From Mucinivorans sp036654415 (GTDB taxonomy: Bacteria; Bacteroidota; Bacteroidia; Bacteroidales; Rikenellaceae), in assembly GCA_036654415.1 (NCBI GenBank), contig JAVVSB010000023.1, positions 1 through 30,551 of the forward strand: a stretch of DNA of 30,551 nt, written 5' to 3'. Each line of letters begins with the position of its first letter. Position 1 is the first letter of the stretch. The position numbers and the translations under genes are program-made. Under the pieces are notes generated by a model. That model did no database searches. It saw only the letters and a list, made by a program, of their open reading frames with translations, and had not been told where the DNA came from. Below are positions 7,502-16,379 of this stretch, piece after piece.

Positions 7502-8839
7502 TTAGCGACCCCTAACGGTGGTATGTCCTGATATCCAACCGCAATTTACAGAATACCCCTGACCAGACTCTAAACCACGCATAAAGAGCTCTTCATCTTT
7601 AGGAAAATTAGCCGCATAAGAACCAATAGCTGTGTTGACTGATGCCAACTGTGGGTCATCGGCTGTCATGTGAGCCTTGGCCTGCTGGAAAGCATCGACC
7701 ACCAACCAATAAGCTGCCTGACGGTCAAAACCTCCACAAGCCTGCGAAGAACCATTGGCAAGAGCACTTGCATAAATATAATAGGCGAAACCATTGTCAT
7801 CATCCATAGAGATAATCTGACGGGCCAATACAGCAGCCTCGCGAGATAGCCCCATAGACAGGCTATGTCCAGCGGCACGAGTCATATAACTAACCTTGGC
7901 GGCGGGGTCGGTTTCACTCTTGATGGCAATATTCATAAACTCAAGGGCCTTGGCAAAATCTTTCTTCTCCTCATAAACTCCAGCCAACATAACTGCCAAC
8001 TCAGGTTTAGGGTCAATTTGGTAGTATTTTTCGATTAGTTGCATATAGAACTCACCAGAACATTTACTACGTTGACAAAGGGCAAGAATTTGTTTAATCA
8101 GAGCCTCGTTATCGGGGTCTGCATCATACTTAGGTTTAAAAATTTTGTCGATGTTTTCGCAAGAGGCGGCACCACTGCTAGCAAAAAGAGACTCCACTGC
8201 CGTAATGGCATCTTTGACCTCCAAGCTGCGAGGCTCAGGCACTGCATTGAGAAGCGCAGACAATTTTTCGTACACCATCACATATTTTTCAGGCGTGATG
8301 TCGTCCAATTGATAGCTTTCGGTCAAAGCGGTGAAGTAGGTGCCGATAAGCACAGGATTGGGCCCCTGCTGACCAGCGGCAACGGCCTGCTCAAATAAAT
8401 CGAAGGCTTTTTGTTTCTGCTCGGGAGAATAGTTCAAAAAAGCCAACGCTTTCTGACCCAAAATATAAGATTTACCACGTGTGGCATGGTTCCCAAAACT
8501 CTCGGCACGTTTGTCGAAAAGCAACATAATACTGTCGATATAGACGCTACGTTCAGCCTTGGTGGTGGCACTAGCCAACTTTGAGGTATAGATGCGAGAA
8601 CCATTAATATAAAGATTCTCAGAACACTTAGGGGCCCTCTGTAAGAGCATCTGCAACTCTTTGGAGGCCTGATTCATGTCTTTTAGCTTAACAGAATATA
8701 AAAAAGCATTATACAATTTTACATTCTCTTCGCGATGAGCAGGGTCTTCTCCCCATTTAGGGTCATCCTTGAAATCCTGTGCTGAAGCACTGACGGTGAA
8801 CATTAAAGAAATCACCATTAAAAATAATCCTTTTTTCAT
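7502..8839 (-). CDS. Secreted tetratricopeptide-repeat protein
   Basis: 445 aa. A signal peptide MKKGLFLMVISLMFTVSASA is followed by QDFKDDPKWGEDPAHREEN. The rest is helical with TPR-like helix pairs, for example PELAVMLAGVYEEKKDFAKALEFMNIAIK and KVSYMTRAAGHSLSMGLSREA. It is probably a periplasmic adaptor or scaffold. It starts 13 bases after the beta-barrel gene and precedes lptC, so an envelope role is likely. Exact function unknown. Confidence 0.8.
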   Translation of the reverse strand: MKKGLFLMVISLMFTVSASAQDFKDDPKWGEDPAHREENVKLYNAFLYSVKLKDMNQASKELQMLLQRAPKCSENLYINGSRIYTSKLASATTKAERSVYIDSIMLLFDKRAESFGNHATRGKSYILGQKALAFLNYSPEQKQKAFDLFEQAVAAGQQGPNPVLIGTYFTALTESYQLDDITPEKYVMVYEKLSALLNAVPEPRSLEVKDAITAVESLFASSGAASCENIDKIFKPKYDADPDNEALIKQILALCQRSKCSGEFYMQLIEKYYQIDPKPELAVMLAGVYEEKKDFAKALEFMNIAIKSETDPAAKVSYMTRAAGHSLSMGLSREAAVLARQIISMDDDNGFAYYIYASALANGSSQACGGFDRQAAYWLVVDAFQQAKAHMTADDPQLASVNTAIGSYAANFPKDEELFMRGLESGQGYSVNCGWISGHTTVRGR

Positions 8840-8852
8840 AATCTTATATTGT

Positions 8853-10196
8853 TTAATTCAACTTATACTGTCTAAACCAACCATCCTCGCCTATGAATGT
8901 TATGCCCACAAATATTTTGAAATAATCCTCACGCACCTGCCCATTATACTGTGTACCTCGTTTGCCAACCTCGGCCCCCACACTAATTTTGGAATTAGAC
9001 TTGGCCTTGAGCGGAAAATCAAAGCCAAGAGTGATGGCTATATCCTGAAGCTGCTGACCATCCTTTAGTATGTAGCTGGTGCCATAACGAGCCCCCAATT
9101 TATAGGTCCAACGATTAAAAGCACTACGAATACTCATACGGTTTGGGGTATAACTAACCCCTAATTTATATTGTTGTTGAACCCCAAGCGAGATTCCTGT
9201 GTTCTGAACATCAGTGTCAAAAGCATCGGTCCAATCCTGACGGTCGTAATCGAAACCAAAACTCCACTTAGCACTTTGGTACATCACCCCCACAGCCCAT
9301 TTCTGAGGTATATTAAGCGACATAGGCTTCTCGCCAATATAGACGGTGTCGACTGTATTACCCGTTACTGAAACACTCTGCATACGGTCGTATGTATTGA
9401 TATTAGTGTTGGGTTGATAAGTGCCTCCAAAAGTGAGCCACCCCGTCTTAGAAAGACGAACCGAGTACTGAGCTCCAACGCTAAAAGAGAGCTTCGATAC
9501 GTGTACTTTAGAGTAAGACTTAACAGCACGATAGGTGTCAGCGTTAAGCATGGGGTAGATGTCGGCATTATAATACCTATCCATAGTTCCAAAATAGTAA
9601 ATCATATTGGCCCCTACATTGAGACCCTTGACAAGATTAATCCCGAAACTCATGGTGACGGCAGAAATGCCACCCTCACCACGGTAACCATACACAGCAC
9701 GACCAATGTTATTGACCACTGAAGTGGTGGAATCAATCATTGAAGTACGATACCCCACACCACTAACGGGAGTAAGCGAGAAACCCAACCCAATACCGCG
9801 AGCCAAAGGAATAGCAAAGCCAAGGTCATGAATGTCGAAGTTATTATGAGAGGCTGAAGATTGATACTTGGCACCATACTGGTTGTAGGCCGTTGTACGC
9901 GAATAGTGATTCTGCCCCTCACCAGCAAACTGAAAAATAGCAGAGTGCTGACTAATGGCTCCCAAAGAAGCCGGATTGAGGTAGTTGAAATCAACAGCAC
10001 TCTGCCAAGCCACACCAATGCCACCCATGGCACGATTGGCCACACCACCCCCAACATGCAAATCCCCAATGCCGTACATCGTGTATGGCGAGAAGACACT
10101 CATACTCGAGGCAATCTGAGCTGAAGTAAACTGTGATAAACAGCCGAATATCAACGAAATTATAACTACTTTGTATGTACTCTTTTTATTGTGCAT
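8853..10196 (-). CDS. Outer membrane beta-barrel protein, FadL/OmpP1-like
   Basis: 447 aa. An N-terminal signal peptide (about 1-26, ending in TSA before QIASS) is followed by SVFSPYTMYGIGDLHVGGGVANRAMGGIGVA and then NPASLG. This N-terminal pattern is typical of Bacteroidota FadL-like outer membrane proteins. The remainder is alternating strands rich in G, Y and S, ending in aromatic residues as in a transmembrane barrel. A transport role for hydrophobic compounds is only a family-level expectation. Its start codon overlaps the 3' end of coaX by 11 bases in another frame, so translation is probably coupled. Confidence 0.78.
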   Translation of the reverse strand: MHNKKSTYKVVIISLIFGCLSQFTSAQIASSMSVFSPYTMYGIGDLHVGGGVANRAMGGIGVAWQSAVDFNYLNPASLGAISQHSAIFQFAGEGQNHYSRTTAYNQYGAKYQSSASHNNFDIHDLGFAIPLARGIGLGFSLTPVSGVGYRTSMIDSTTSVVNNIGRAVYGYRGEGGISAVTMSFGINLVKGLNVGANMIYYFGTMDRYYNADIYPMLNADTYRAVKSYSKVHVSKLSFSVGAQYSVRLSKTGWLTFGGTYQPNTNINTYDRMQSVSVTGNTVDTVYIGEKPMSLNIPQKWAVGVMYQSAKWSFGFDYDRQDWTDAFDTDVQNTGISLGVQQQYKLGVSYTPNRMSIRSAFNRWTYKLGARYGTSYILKDGQQLQDIAITLGFDFPLKAKSNSKISVGAEVGKRGTQYNGQVREDYFKIFVGITFIGEDGWFRQYKLN

Positions 10197-10902
10197 TATA
10201 TTCTAAAATTCGGTTAAGTCCCTTTGATACCAGCTCACAATCGACAAATATCGTGTTTTTTAATGACTCTACAAAATAAATTGCGTCAGCGCCAGTAAAA
10301 AAAACTATTTTATCATCGTTTTCACTTATATAGCCTTCAATTTCATACCTTACACTCTGCATGACACCTTTTTGTATAGCCTCAAACGTAGAGCTACCAT
10401 AACCATGCAAAGCTTGAGTGTCAAGACTGCACAAAGGGAGTTTCGCCGTCTGAGAGTGCAAAGCCGCGAAACGAGTAGAGAGCCCAAGCGAAATATTGCC
10501 TCCCAAGAATTCACCTTGTGCACTCACTCGGTCGATGGTAAGGGCAGTGCCAAAATCAAAAATCAAGAGCTCCTTACCTGGAGCAGCATCATAAGCCCCT
10601 ACTGCAGCAGCCAACCTATCTGGACCCAAAGTCTCGGGAGTGGCGTACCTGTTCTTAAGAGGTATAGCAGTGTGGCTATCCAACACCAAAACACGGCCCA
10701 AAGCCGTGGATAGATATTCCTGTAAAGGCAGATTAGGTAACCGAGTGGAGGATATGATGGCTTGTTCCACATTATACTTGGCCAACACGCTAGATAATAG
10801 ACCCATCTCCAAATCGCGCGAGACCCAATGGTACACAACCGTAGAATGGTCAAAGACAGCCCCCTTAATGGTACTATTACCTATGTCAAGAACAAGATTC
10901 AT
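10186..10902 (-). CDS. coaX: Type III pantothenate kinase
   Basis: 238 aa, slightly shorter than many CoaX proteins. It phosphorylates pantothenate, the first step of coenzyme A synthesis. Family motifs are visible: LDIGNS (5-10) for phosphate binding, GPDRLAA (93-99) with Asp96, DFGTALTID (116-124), and GGNISLG (134-140), where many relatives have proline rather than leucine. It overlaps mfd by four bases (ATGA) and the beta-barrel gene by 11 bases, so it is firmly inside the operon. Confidence 0.9.
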   Translation of the reverse strand: MNLVLDIGNSTIKGAVFDHSTVVYHWVSRDLEMGLLSSVLAKYNVEQAIISSTRLPNLPLQEYLSTALGRVLVLDSHTAIPLKNRYATPETLGPDRLAAAVGAYDAAPGKELLIFDFGTALTIDRVSAQGEFLGGNISLGLSTRFAALHSQTAKLPLCSLDTQALHGYGSSTFEAIQKGVMQSVRYEIEGYISENDDKIVFFTGADAIYFVESLKNTIFVDCELVSKGLNRILEYNAQ

Positions 10903-13900
10903 CGTACCAAAGCATTAAGTGTCTCATGTAAACTAAGAATAGATGTTATATTTCTAACCGTTAAACGAAGCTTATTATTATATGTGGCGAGTTTAAATTT
11001 TGAAGGTTTGGCAGAGACCCCACGCAGGATGGTCATAAAACGTTCACTCTTGTAAAAAGGAGAGAGCTCATCGGCCACAAAATACAGAAAAGCAAGACCA
11101 TTTTTGACCGTAATTTTTTCAATACCACAATTCTCGGCCAGTGAACGCAGACGCACCACCTCCAACAGCTCAGCAGCCTGAGGTGGAAGTTCACCAAAAC
11201 GGTCACGCATCTGAGAGGCAAAGGTATCTAACCTATCGGACTCCTTGAGCGCATCCAACTCGCGATATATACGTATCTTTTCAGCCGTCGAACCAATGTA
11301 GTCATCTGGGAGATAAGCTATAGTGTCGGTCTCAATGGTGCAATCAATGGTCGAGGTATCGACCTCAAGCCCTTGCTCGGCACGGAGTTCGGCCACAGCT
11401 TCGGCCATAATCTTTTGGTAGGTCTCAAAGCCCATATCACCCACAAAACCACTCTGTTCGGCCCCTAAAATATTGCCCGCACCACGAATATCCAAATCCT
11501 GCATAGCGATATTAAAGCCACTGCCGAGGTCCGAAAAATCTTCAATGGCACGTAGACGACGATGAGCATCGCTGGTCAGAGCCTGCTCCGATGGGATGAG
11601 CAAATAGCAGTAAGCCTTGCGATTAGTGCGACCCACGCGACCACGCAACTGATGTAAATCCGAGAGACCAAACATCTGAGCATTATTGATAATCATGGTG
11701 TTGGCATTTGGAATGTCGATTCCACTCTCGATAATGGTGGTGGCCAACAAGACATCATACTCCCCATATATGAACTCCATCATAATCTTCTCCAACTCCA
11801 TGGCGCTCATCTGTCCATGACCAACGGCCACACGAGCCTCTGGGCAAACCGTACGAATGGTCTGCAAAATTCGTGGCAAACTCTGAACCCTATTGTGCAG
11901 AAAGAAAACCTGACCACCACGCTGCATTTCATAATCAATGGCCTCTTTGATAATGGTTTCATTGAAGGTGTATACCTCAGTGGCCACAGGTTGACGATTG
12001 GGTGGCGGGGTGTTAATGATGCTCAAATCACGAGCCCCCATAAGCGAAAATTGGAGTGTGCGCGGGATGGGGGTAGCGGTAAGAGTCAAGGTGTCAACAT
12101 TGCTCTTTATCTGACGCAACCGCTCCTTCATGGTGACACCAAACTTCTGTTCCTCGTCCACAATCAGAAGACCTAAATCCTTAAATTGGACCCCCTTACC
12201 AAGTAATTTATGAGTTCCGATTATAATATCTATCTTCCCTGCGGCCAACTCTTTCAAAATCTCAGTGGTCTGCTTGGCCGACTTAGCACGCGAGAAATTT
12301 TCGATGCGCACGGGGAAATTTTTGAGCCTACGTGTAAAAGTCTTAAAGTGCTGCAAGGAGAGCAAAGTTGTTGGCACAAGCATAGCAACCTGTTTGCCAT
12401 CGGTGGCAGCCTTGAAGGCTGCACGCATAGCCACCTCGGTCTTACCAAACCCCACATCTCCGCACACCAACCTATCCATGGGTTGCTGAGCCTCCATATC
12501 TGCCTTAATGGCATCGGTGGCTGAGCGTTGGTCGGGGGTGTCTTCGTAAATAAACGAAGACTCTAACTCAGCCTGAAGATAAGTGTCAGCCGAATATGCA
12601 AAACCAACAGAGGCCTTACGCTGAGCATAAAGAGCTATTAAAGAACGAGCTATATCCTTGACACGGCTTTTTGTAGTTGCTTTGAGCTTAGCCCAAGCCC
12701 CACCACCCAACTTGTGTACCACAGGGGACACAGGCGTATCACCATCTTTATATTTACTGATACGATGGAGCGAATGGACGTTGACCATCAGCACATCACC
12801 ATCACGATATGTAAGTTTAATAAACTCACGCTGACCTGTGGCATCGGTAGTTCGCACCAAGCCGCCAAAACGCCCAACACCATGGTCGATATGCACCACA
12901 TAGTCGCCTATTTTAAGGGCATTAAGTTCAGCGATGGTCATGCTTTCGGACCGCTCCAACTCTCCGTATATCTTATACTTTTGGTAACGGTCAAAGAGTT
13001 GGTGGTCAGTAAAGAGATTCATGCCAGACCAACAAAAACCACTATGAATAGTCAGTGGGATATTGTCGATTTTGGTCTTACTAATCTCAAGTAGAATATT
13101 GTCCAACCGCTCGGCCTGCGAAAGGTTATCTGTGAGTAAATAGGTGCGCACTCCGACATCACCCCCCAGGCGAATATGAGAGGCCAGCAGTGCGAAATTC
13201 TTGTTGAAGGTGGGTTGTGGCGTACTTTCAAAATCAATCTCCTGCTCGGAGCTACGACCAGTTGAGTCCATGGCCACAACTGACCATGAGGCTATATCAC
13301 TAGAAAAGGCTACACTGCTGGTGGTCTGATGGTCGATGGTCGAGGGGTCGGCAAGTTCAGAGAGCAACCTGCTACGCAGGTCATCTATCTTGAGCAGTAA
13401 TTGAGCATAACTATTGACCCAGAGTGTGGCCTGAGCCACATATTGAGCAAAGCTAACACGCGAAGGCATATGTTGTTGGCTCTTGAGGTTGGGCACCACC
13501 TCTACGAAACTACGCTGCTCCAAAGAGAGCTGACTCGAGATGTCGAAAGTGCGCAAGGATTCAATAGTATCGCCAAAAAATTCAATACGATAGGGTTTAT
13601 TATCACTATAAGAAAACACATCCACAATACCACCACGCACAGCATACTGACCAGGTTCGTAGACAAAATCAACACGCGAAAAACCATATTCAAGCAACAC
13701 CTGTTCTACAAATTTTATACTCAAGGTTTCACCACGCCCCATGTGCAATGTGTTTTGACAGAGCTCCTCACGAGGAACTACCTGCTCGGCAATGGCCTCG
13801 GGGTAGGTGCAGATTATCATTAAACGGTTTTTGGTTTGGGCAGCCAGTGTGGTGAGCACCGTGGTGCGCTGCACAATGCCACTAGGGTCCTCTCGTTGAG

Positions 13901-14183
13901 TCTCAATGGACCGCTTATAGGCCGTAGGCATAAAATAGAGTCGTCCTTCGGGAACCCCATCAACGCTTAAAATATTATATAAATCATTGTAGAGATAACT
14001 GGCAGCCTCTCTATCCTGCATCACCACAACGTGTACACCAGAGGCACTCTGCGCTTTGGCAGCCACTAAAAATGAAAAAAGAGAGCCGCTTACCCCCCTT
14101 AGACGGATGGCTCGGCTCTCATGTTTAAGAGATAGGGTCTGCTGGGCAGACCCTATTCTCTCAATGAGCTCTTTGGCTTGCAT
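10899..14183 (-). CDS. mfd: Transcription-repair coupling factor
   Basis: 1094 aa. Mfd removes RNA polymerase stalled at DNA lesions and recruits UvrA. Domain order: N-terminal UvrB-like region (about 1-330), RNA-polymerase-interaction domain of the CarD type around residues 410-480 (LKIGDYVVHIDHGVGRFGG), superfamily II translocase with Walker A GDVGFGKT (575-582) and DEEQ box, the second RecA lobe with LRGRVGRTNRKAYCYLL, then the C-terminal TRCF domain. The length is slightly below that of the E. coli protein (1148). It follows the DUF4837 gene by nine bases and overlaps coaX by four. Confidence 0.96.
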   Translation of the reverse strand: MQAKELIERIGSAQQTLSLKHESRAIRLRGVSGSLFSFLVAAKAQSASGVHVVVMQDREAASYLYNDLYNILSVDGVPEGRLYFMPTAYKRSIETQREDPSGIVQRTTVLTTLAAQTKNRLMIICTYPEAIAEQVVPREELCQNTLHMGRGETLSIKFVEQVLLEYGFSRVDFVYEPGQYAVRGGIVDVFSYSDNKPYRIEFFGDTIESLRTFDISSQLSLEQRSFVEVVPNLKSQQHMPSRVSFAQYVAQATLWVNSYAQLLLKIDDLRSRLLSELADPSTIDHQTTSSVAFSSDIASWSVVAMDSTGRSSEQEIDFESTPQPTFNKNFALLASHIRLGGDVGVRTYLLTDNLSQAERLDNILLEISKTKIDNIPLTIHSGFCWSGMNLFTDHQLFDRYQKYKIYGELERSESMTIAELNALKIGDYVVHIDHGVGRFGGLVRTTDATGQREFIKLTYRDGDVLMVNVHSLHRISKYKDGDTPVSPVVHKLGGGAWAKLKATTKSRVKDIARSLIALYAQRKASVGFAYSADTYLQAELESSFIYEDTPDQRSATDAIKADMEAQQPMDRLVCGDVGFGKTEVAMRAAFKAATDGKQVAMLVPTTLLSLQHFKTFTRRLKNFPVRIENFSRAKSAKQTTEILKELAAGKIDIIIGTHKLLGKGVQFKDLGLLIVDEEQKFGVTMKERLRQIKSNVDTLTLTATPIPRTLQFSLMGARDLSIINTPPPNRQPVATEVYTFNETIIKEAIDYEMQRGGQVFFLHNRVQSLPRILQTIRTVCPEARVAVGHGQMSAMELEKIMMEFIYGEYDVLLATTIIESGIDIPNANTMIINNAQMFGLSDLHQLRGRVGRTNRKAYCYLLIPSEQALTSDAHRRLRAIEDFSDLGSGFNIAMQDLDIRGAGNILGAEQSGFVGDMGFETYQKIMAEAVAELRAEQGLEVDTSTIDCTIETDTIAYLPDDYIGSTAEKIRIYRELDALKESDRLDTFASQMRDRFGELPPQAAELLEVVRLRSLAENCGIEKITVKNGLAFLYFVADELSPFYKSERFMTILRGVSAKPSKFKLATYNNKLRLTVRNITSILSLHETLNALVR

Positions 14184-14192
14184 TATGCTTAT

Positions 14193-15185
14193 TTACTTTT
14201 TATTAACAGTTGAGCCATCGGCCACCATTTTGAAAGTCAATGGCAGAGCCTCTAACTGACGGATATAATTACGCTTGCCATACTTGGGAGATGGTGAACT
14301 GACATACATATCAATGCCTATGAAACGGTTATTCGTGGAATCATAGATGGTATAGTTGATAAATGGGCCTCCCATAAAATCGTTCTGTACTTTCCAAAAA
14401 CCACGTATCTCAGTCCATTTGTAACCGTTGATATCAAAGAGACGGGCCTCAGGGGTGAAGGTGGTGTCGGTAGTCATATAAGAGCCCTTGGATGGACCAG
14501 GAATGTTACGAACGGTTAAGTTACGTTGCGCGATAAGAGAGGCTGGACTCTCAGTCCCAGTGGATTTAAAGGTATATAGTATGAGCCCTTGGCTAGCCAG
14601 AGGCATCTCGTTGGATATCCACATATAATCCGCAGTGTCGACACGAAGTCGATAACCACGAGGGATACCAAGATGGAAACCAAATTGTTTGGTAATAAGC
14701 TCCTCAATATCGCTTTGGGCATATTTATTGACACGCTCGACAAATCTATCGCGCTCGGTTTTACTTAGAATCTGCTCTAACAAAGCGCGGTTCTGCCAAA
14801 GATAGAGCGAGACCGAATCAGCCGATGGGGAGTTGATATCCACACAAATTTGCCCCTTGGCATAAGCATCGTAACGAGCTGACATTTCGCTCACCCCATA
14901 TTTAGGGTCAAGATTAATAAAAATCAGATTACGGTGGCGACGAGTCAAGTCGTTAAAGGCCGCAGGATTGATATTATAAACATCGAAGATAGGCTCGGGT
15001 TGATTAATCCACTCAACCTCTTGATTGAAGATACTACGTAGTGTGTCGCCCACTACGCCATCAAAGGTGCTTTTTTCGGTAATCACAAACAATTCGTAAG
15101 GCTTACCCGTTACTACTGTCTGCCCCACTTTAGTACCACATGAGAAACTGACCAAGGCAACCAGTGCCAAAATTAACTTTTTCAT
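14193..15185 (-). CDS. DUF4837 family lipoprotein
   Basis: 330 aa. A lipoprotein signal MKKLILALVALVSFSC ends at Cys16, so it is predicted to be lipid-anchored in the envelope. The body fits the DUF4837 family of Bacteroidota, with signatures such as PYELFVITEKSTFDG, FGFHLGIPRGY and WKVQNDFMGGPFINY. No function is established. It is first in the run that continues with mfd, coaX, the beta-barrel, TPR, lptC and CorC-like genes. Confidence 0.82.
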   Translation of the reverse strand: MKKLILALVALVSFSCGTKVGQTVVTGKPYELFVITEKSTFDGVVGDTLRSIFNQEVEWINQPEPIFDVYNINPAAFNDLTRRHRNLIFINLDPKYGVSEMSARYDAYAKGQICVDINSPSADSVSLYLWQNRALLEQILSKTERDRFVERVNKYAQSDIEELITKQFGFHLGIPRGYRLRVDTADYMWISNEMPLASQGLILYTFKSTGTESPASLIAQRNLTVRNIPGPSKGSYMTTDTTFTPEARLFDINGYKWTEIRGFWKVQNDFMGGPFINYTIYDSTNNRFIGIDMYVSSPSPKYGKRNYIRQLEALPLTFKMVADGSTVNKK

Positions 15186-15213
15186 TTTTTAAGGGTTTAA
15201 GAGTTTGACTTAA

Positions 15214-15221
15214 CAAAGGTA
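15214..15221 (-). promoter_or_regulatory. -7 promoter box of the DUF4837-mfd operon
   Basis: The minus strand reads TACCTTTG, an exact match to TAnnTTTG. The predicted start near 15209 would give a leader of about 25 bases before the DUF4837 ATG. No good -33 TTTG is visible at the usual distance. Confidence 0.5.
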
Positions 15222-15344
15222 ATATAAATAAATGAGATTGAGAAAAGCGACGTAATAGAATTGATAAATAGGTAGTTTAGGAAGAAGTTGAAAATTGGTG
15301 AAAGCCAAGTAAAGCTATCAAAAGCCAATTGAAACAGGAGCGGC

Positions 15345-15391
15345 GTTCCCCATTTGTAACCTATGGCCGGTTACGAGAAAATGCAGGGAAC
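15345..15391. repeat. Nested inverted repeat (two-tier hairpin)
   Basis: GTTCCC (15345-15350) pairs with GGGAAC (15386-15391). Inside it GTAACC (15356-15361) pairs with GGTTAC (15369-15374) around a seven-base loop, with unpaired stretches of 5 and 11 bases between the stems. The structure could form in RNA from either strand, and no T run follows it. Confidence 0.55.
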
Positions 15392-15567
15392 AGAAAGAAA
15401 AGAGGCTGTGAATTAGCGCAACAAAGATATACAAATTTTCTATTGCTTCTACTCTTTTATACTTCATCTCCATTTTGTAATGAACCATTGTGGCCACCAT
15501 CATATTAAAGATTAGGCAGAACTCTAAAATTAGAGAACCATCCGTTACAAAGATAGAGAAAATTAAT

Positions 15568-15575
15568 TACCTTTG
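15568..15575 (+). promoter_or_regulatory. -7 promoter box of the polysaccharide deacetylase gene
   Basis: TACCTTTG matches TAnnTTTG exactly and lies 48 bases before the ATG at 15624. No clear -33 TTTG is present. Minus-strand boxes lie on both sides of it, so the region may fire in both directions. Confidence 0.45.
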
Positions 15576-15623
15576 TGTATGCAAATATAGCATTATCTTT
15601 TATGTACTATAAATTATCACATT

Positions 15624-16235
15624 ATGTACTTTCGCCCGCCAAAATTTATAAAAAGACTTTTCCCTCAACTACACTGGAATATACCTTCGCGTGAAGGGGA
15701 GATTTTTTTGACTTTTGACGATGGACCCACACCTGAAATAACTGAGTGGGTATTGGGTGAACTCAGCAAATATAATGCCAAGGCTACTTTTTTCTGTATA
15801 GGTAAAAACGCAGAGCTCCACCCCGATATTCTACAAAAAATACGACAAGAGGGCCACGCTGTAGGCAACCACAGTTACAGCCACGTCAAGGGGTGGGGTA
15901 TGGGGTGCGGACGCTATATTGAGGATGTGGATATGGCCAACTCTTTCCTGGATGCAACACTGGTACGCCCACCTTACGGACGAATATCTAAAAACCAAAT
16001 CCGCCAACTCTCGCAACGTTACCACCTTATTATGTGGGATATACTCTCACGCGACTATTCACGCCGTATAAGTGGCCAGCAGTGTGTAAAAGAGGTGGTG
16101 CCTCACCTAAAAGAGGGGGCAATTATCGTTTTCCATGACTCAGTTAAAGCCTCAAAAAATCTATACTATGCACTGCCTCAGGTACTTGAGGCCATCCATA
16201 GACGTGGGTTTCGATGCCGAGCCATAGATTTATAA
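15624..16235 (+). CDS. Polysaccharide deacetylase (NodB domain) family protein
   Basis: 203 aa, almost entirely a NodB/carbohydrate esterase 4 domain. All five motifs are visible: TFDDGP (30-35) with the catalytic and metal-binding aspartates Asp32 and Asp33, HSYSH (83-87) with metal ligands His83 and His87, RPPYG (115-119), the MWDILSRDY segment (about 137-145), and IIVFHDS (167-173) with His171. The enzyme should remove N- or O-acetyl groups from a glycan such as peptidoglycan or a surface polysaccharide; the substrate is not evident. No signal peptide or membrane anchor is seen. It is a single gene, divergent from the DUF4837 operon. Confidence 0.88.
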   Translation: MYFRPPKFIKRLFPQLHWNIPSREGEIFLTFDDGPTPEITEWVLGELSKYNAKATFFCIGKNAELHPDILQKIRQEGHAVGNHSYSHVKGWGMGCGRYIEDVDMANSFLDATLVRPPYGRISKNQIRQLSQRYHLIMWDILSRDYSRRISGQQCVKEVVPHLKEGAIIVFHDSVKASKNLYYALPQVLEAIHRRGFRCRAIDL

Positions 16236-16267
16236 AAGTTTCAAGTAACAATTCAGAATTAGTTTTA

Positions 16268-16275
16268 TATATTTG
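16268..16275 (+). promoter_or_regulatory. Possible -7 promoter box of korA-korB
   Basis: TATATTTG matches TAnnTTTG but sits in very AT-rich DNA. It would give a leader of about 100 bases that contains a short AT-rich palindrome (AAACT-AGAT-AGTTT, around 16326-16339). Confidence 0.35.
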
Positions 16276-16379
16276 CATATTAATATGTAATGCTTTTAAC
16301 TAAAAAGCCTAAAAAATAGAATCGCAAACTAGATAGTTTATGTTTTTTTATTTAGAGGCTCGAAAATCATAAAAACAAT

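Larger units (their letters stand above)
15186..15623 (-). other. 438-base gap without a convincing gene; possible small-RNA locus
   Basis: Besides the box at 15214-15221, exact TAnnTTTG matches on the minus strand lie at 15422-15429, 15548-15555 and 15582-15589, and one on the plus strand at 15568-15575. The middle part (about 15300-15420) is less AT-rich than its flanks and contains a nested inverted repeat (15345-15391). A 61-codon minus-strand reading frame (15318-15503) has no recognisable domain and runs through the inverted repeat, so I do not call it a gene. A small RNA starting near 15417 on the minus strand is the best guess, but this is weak. Confidence 0.3.

Noticed and set aside
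15318..15503. 61-codon reading frame in the large gap
   Set aside because: No domain and no clear start signal, and it crosses the nested inverted repeat; more likely chance or non-coding RNA.
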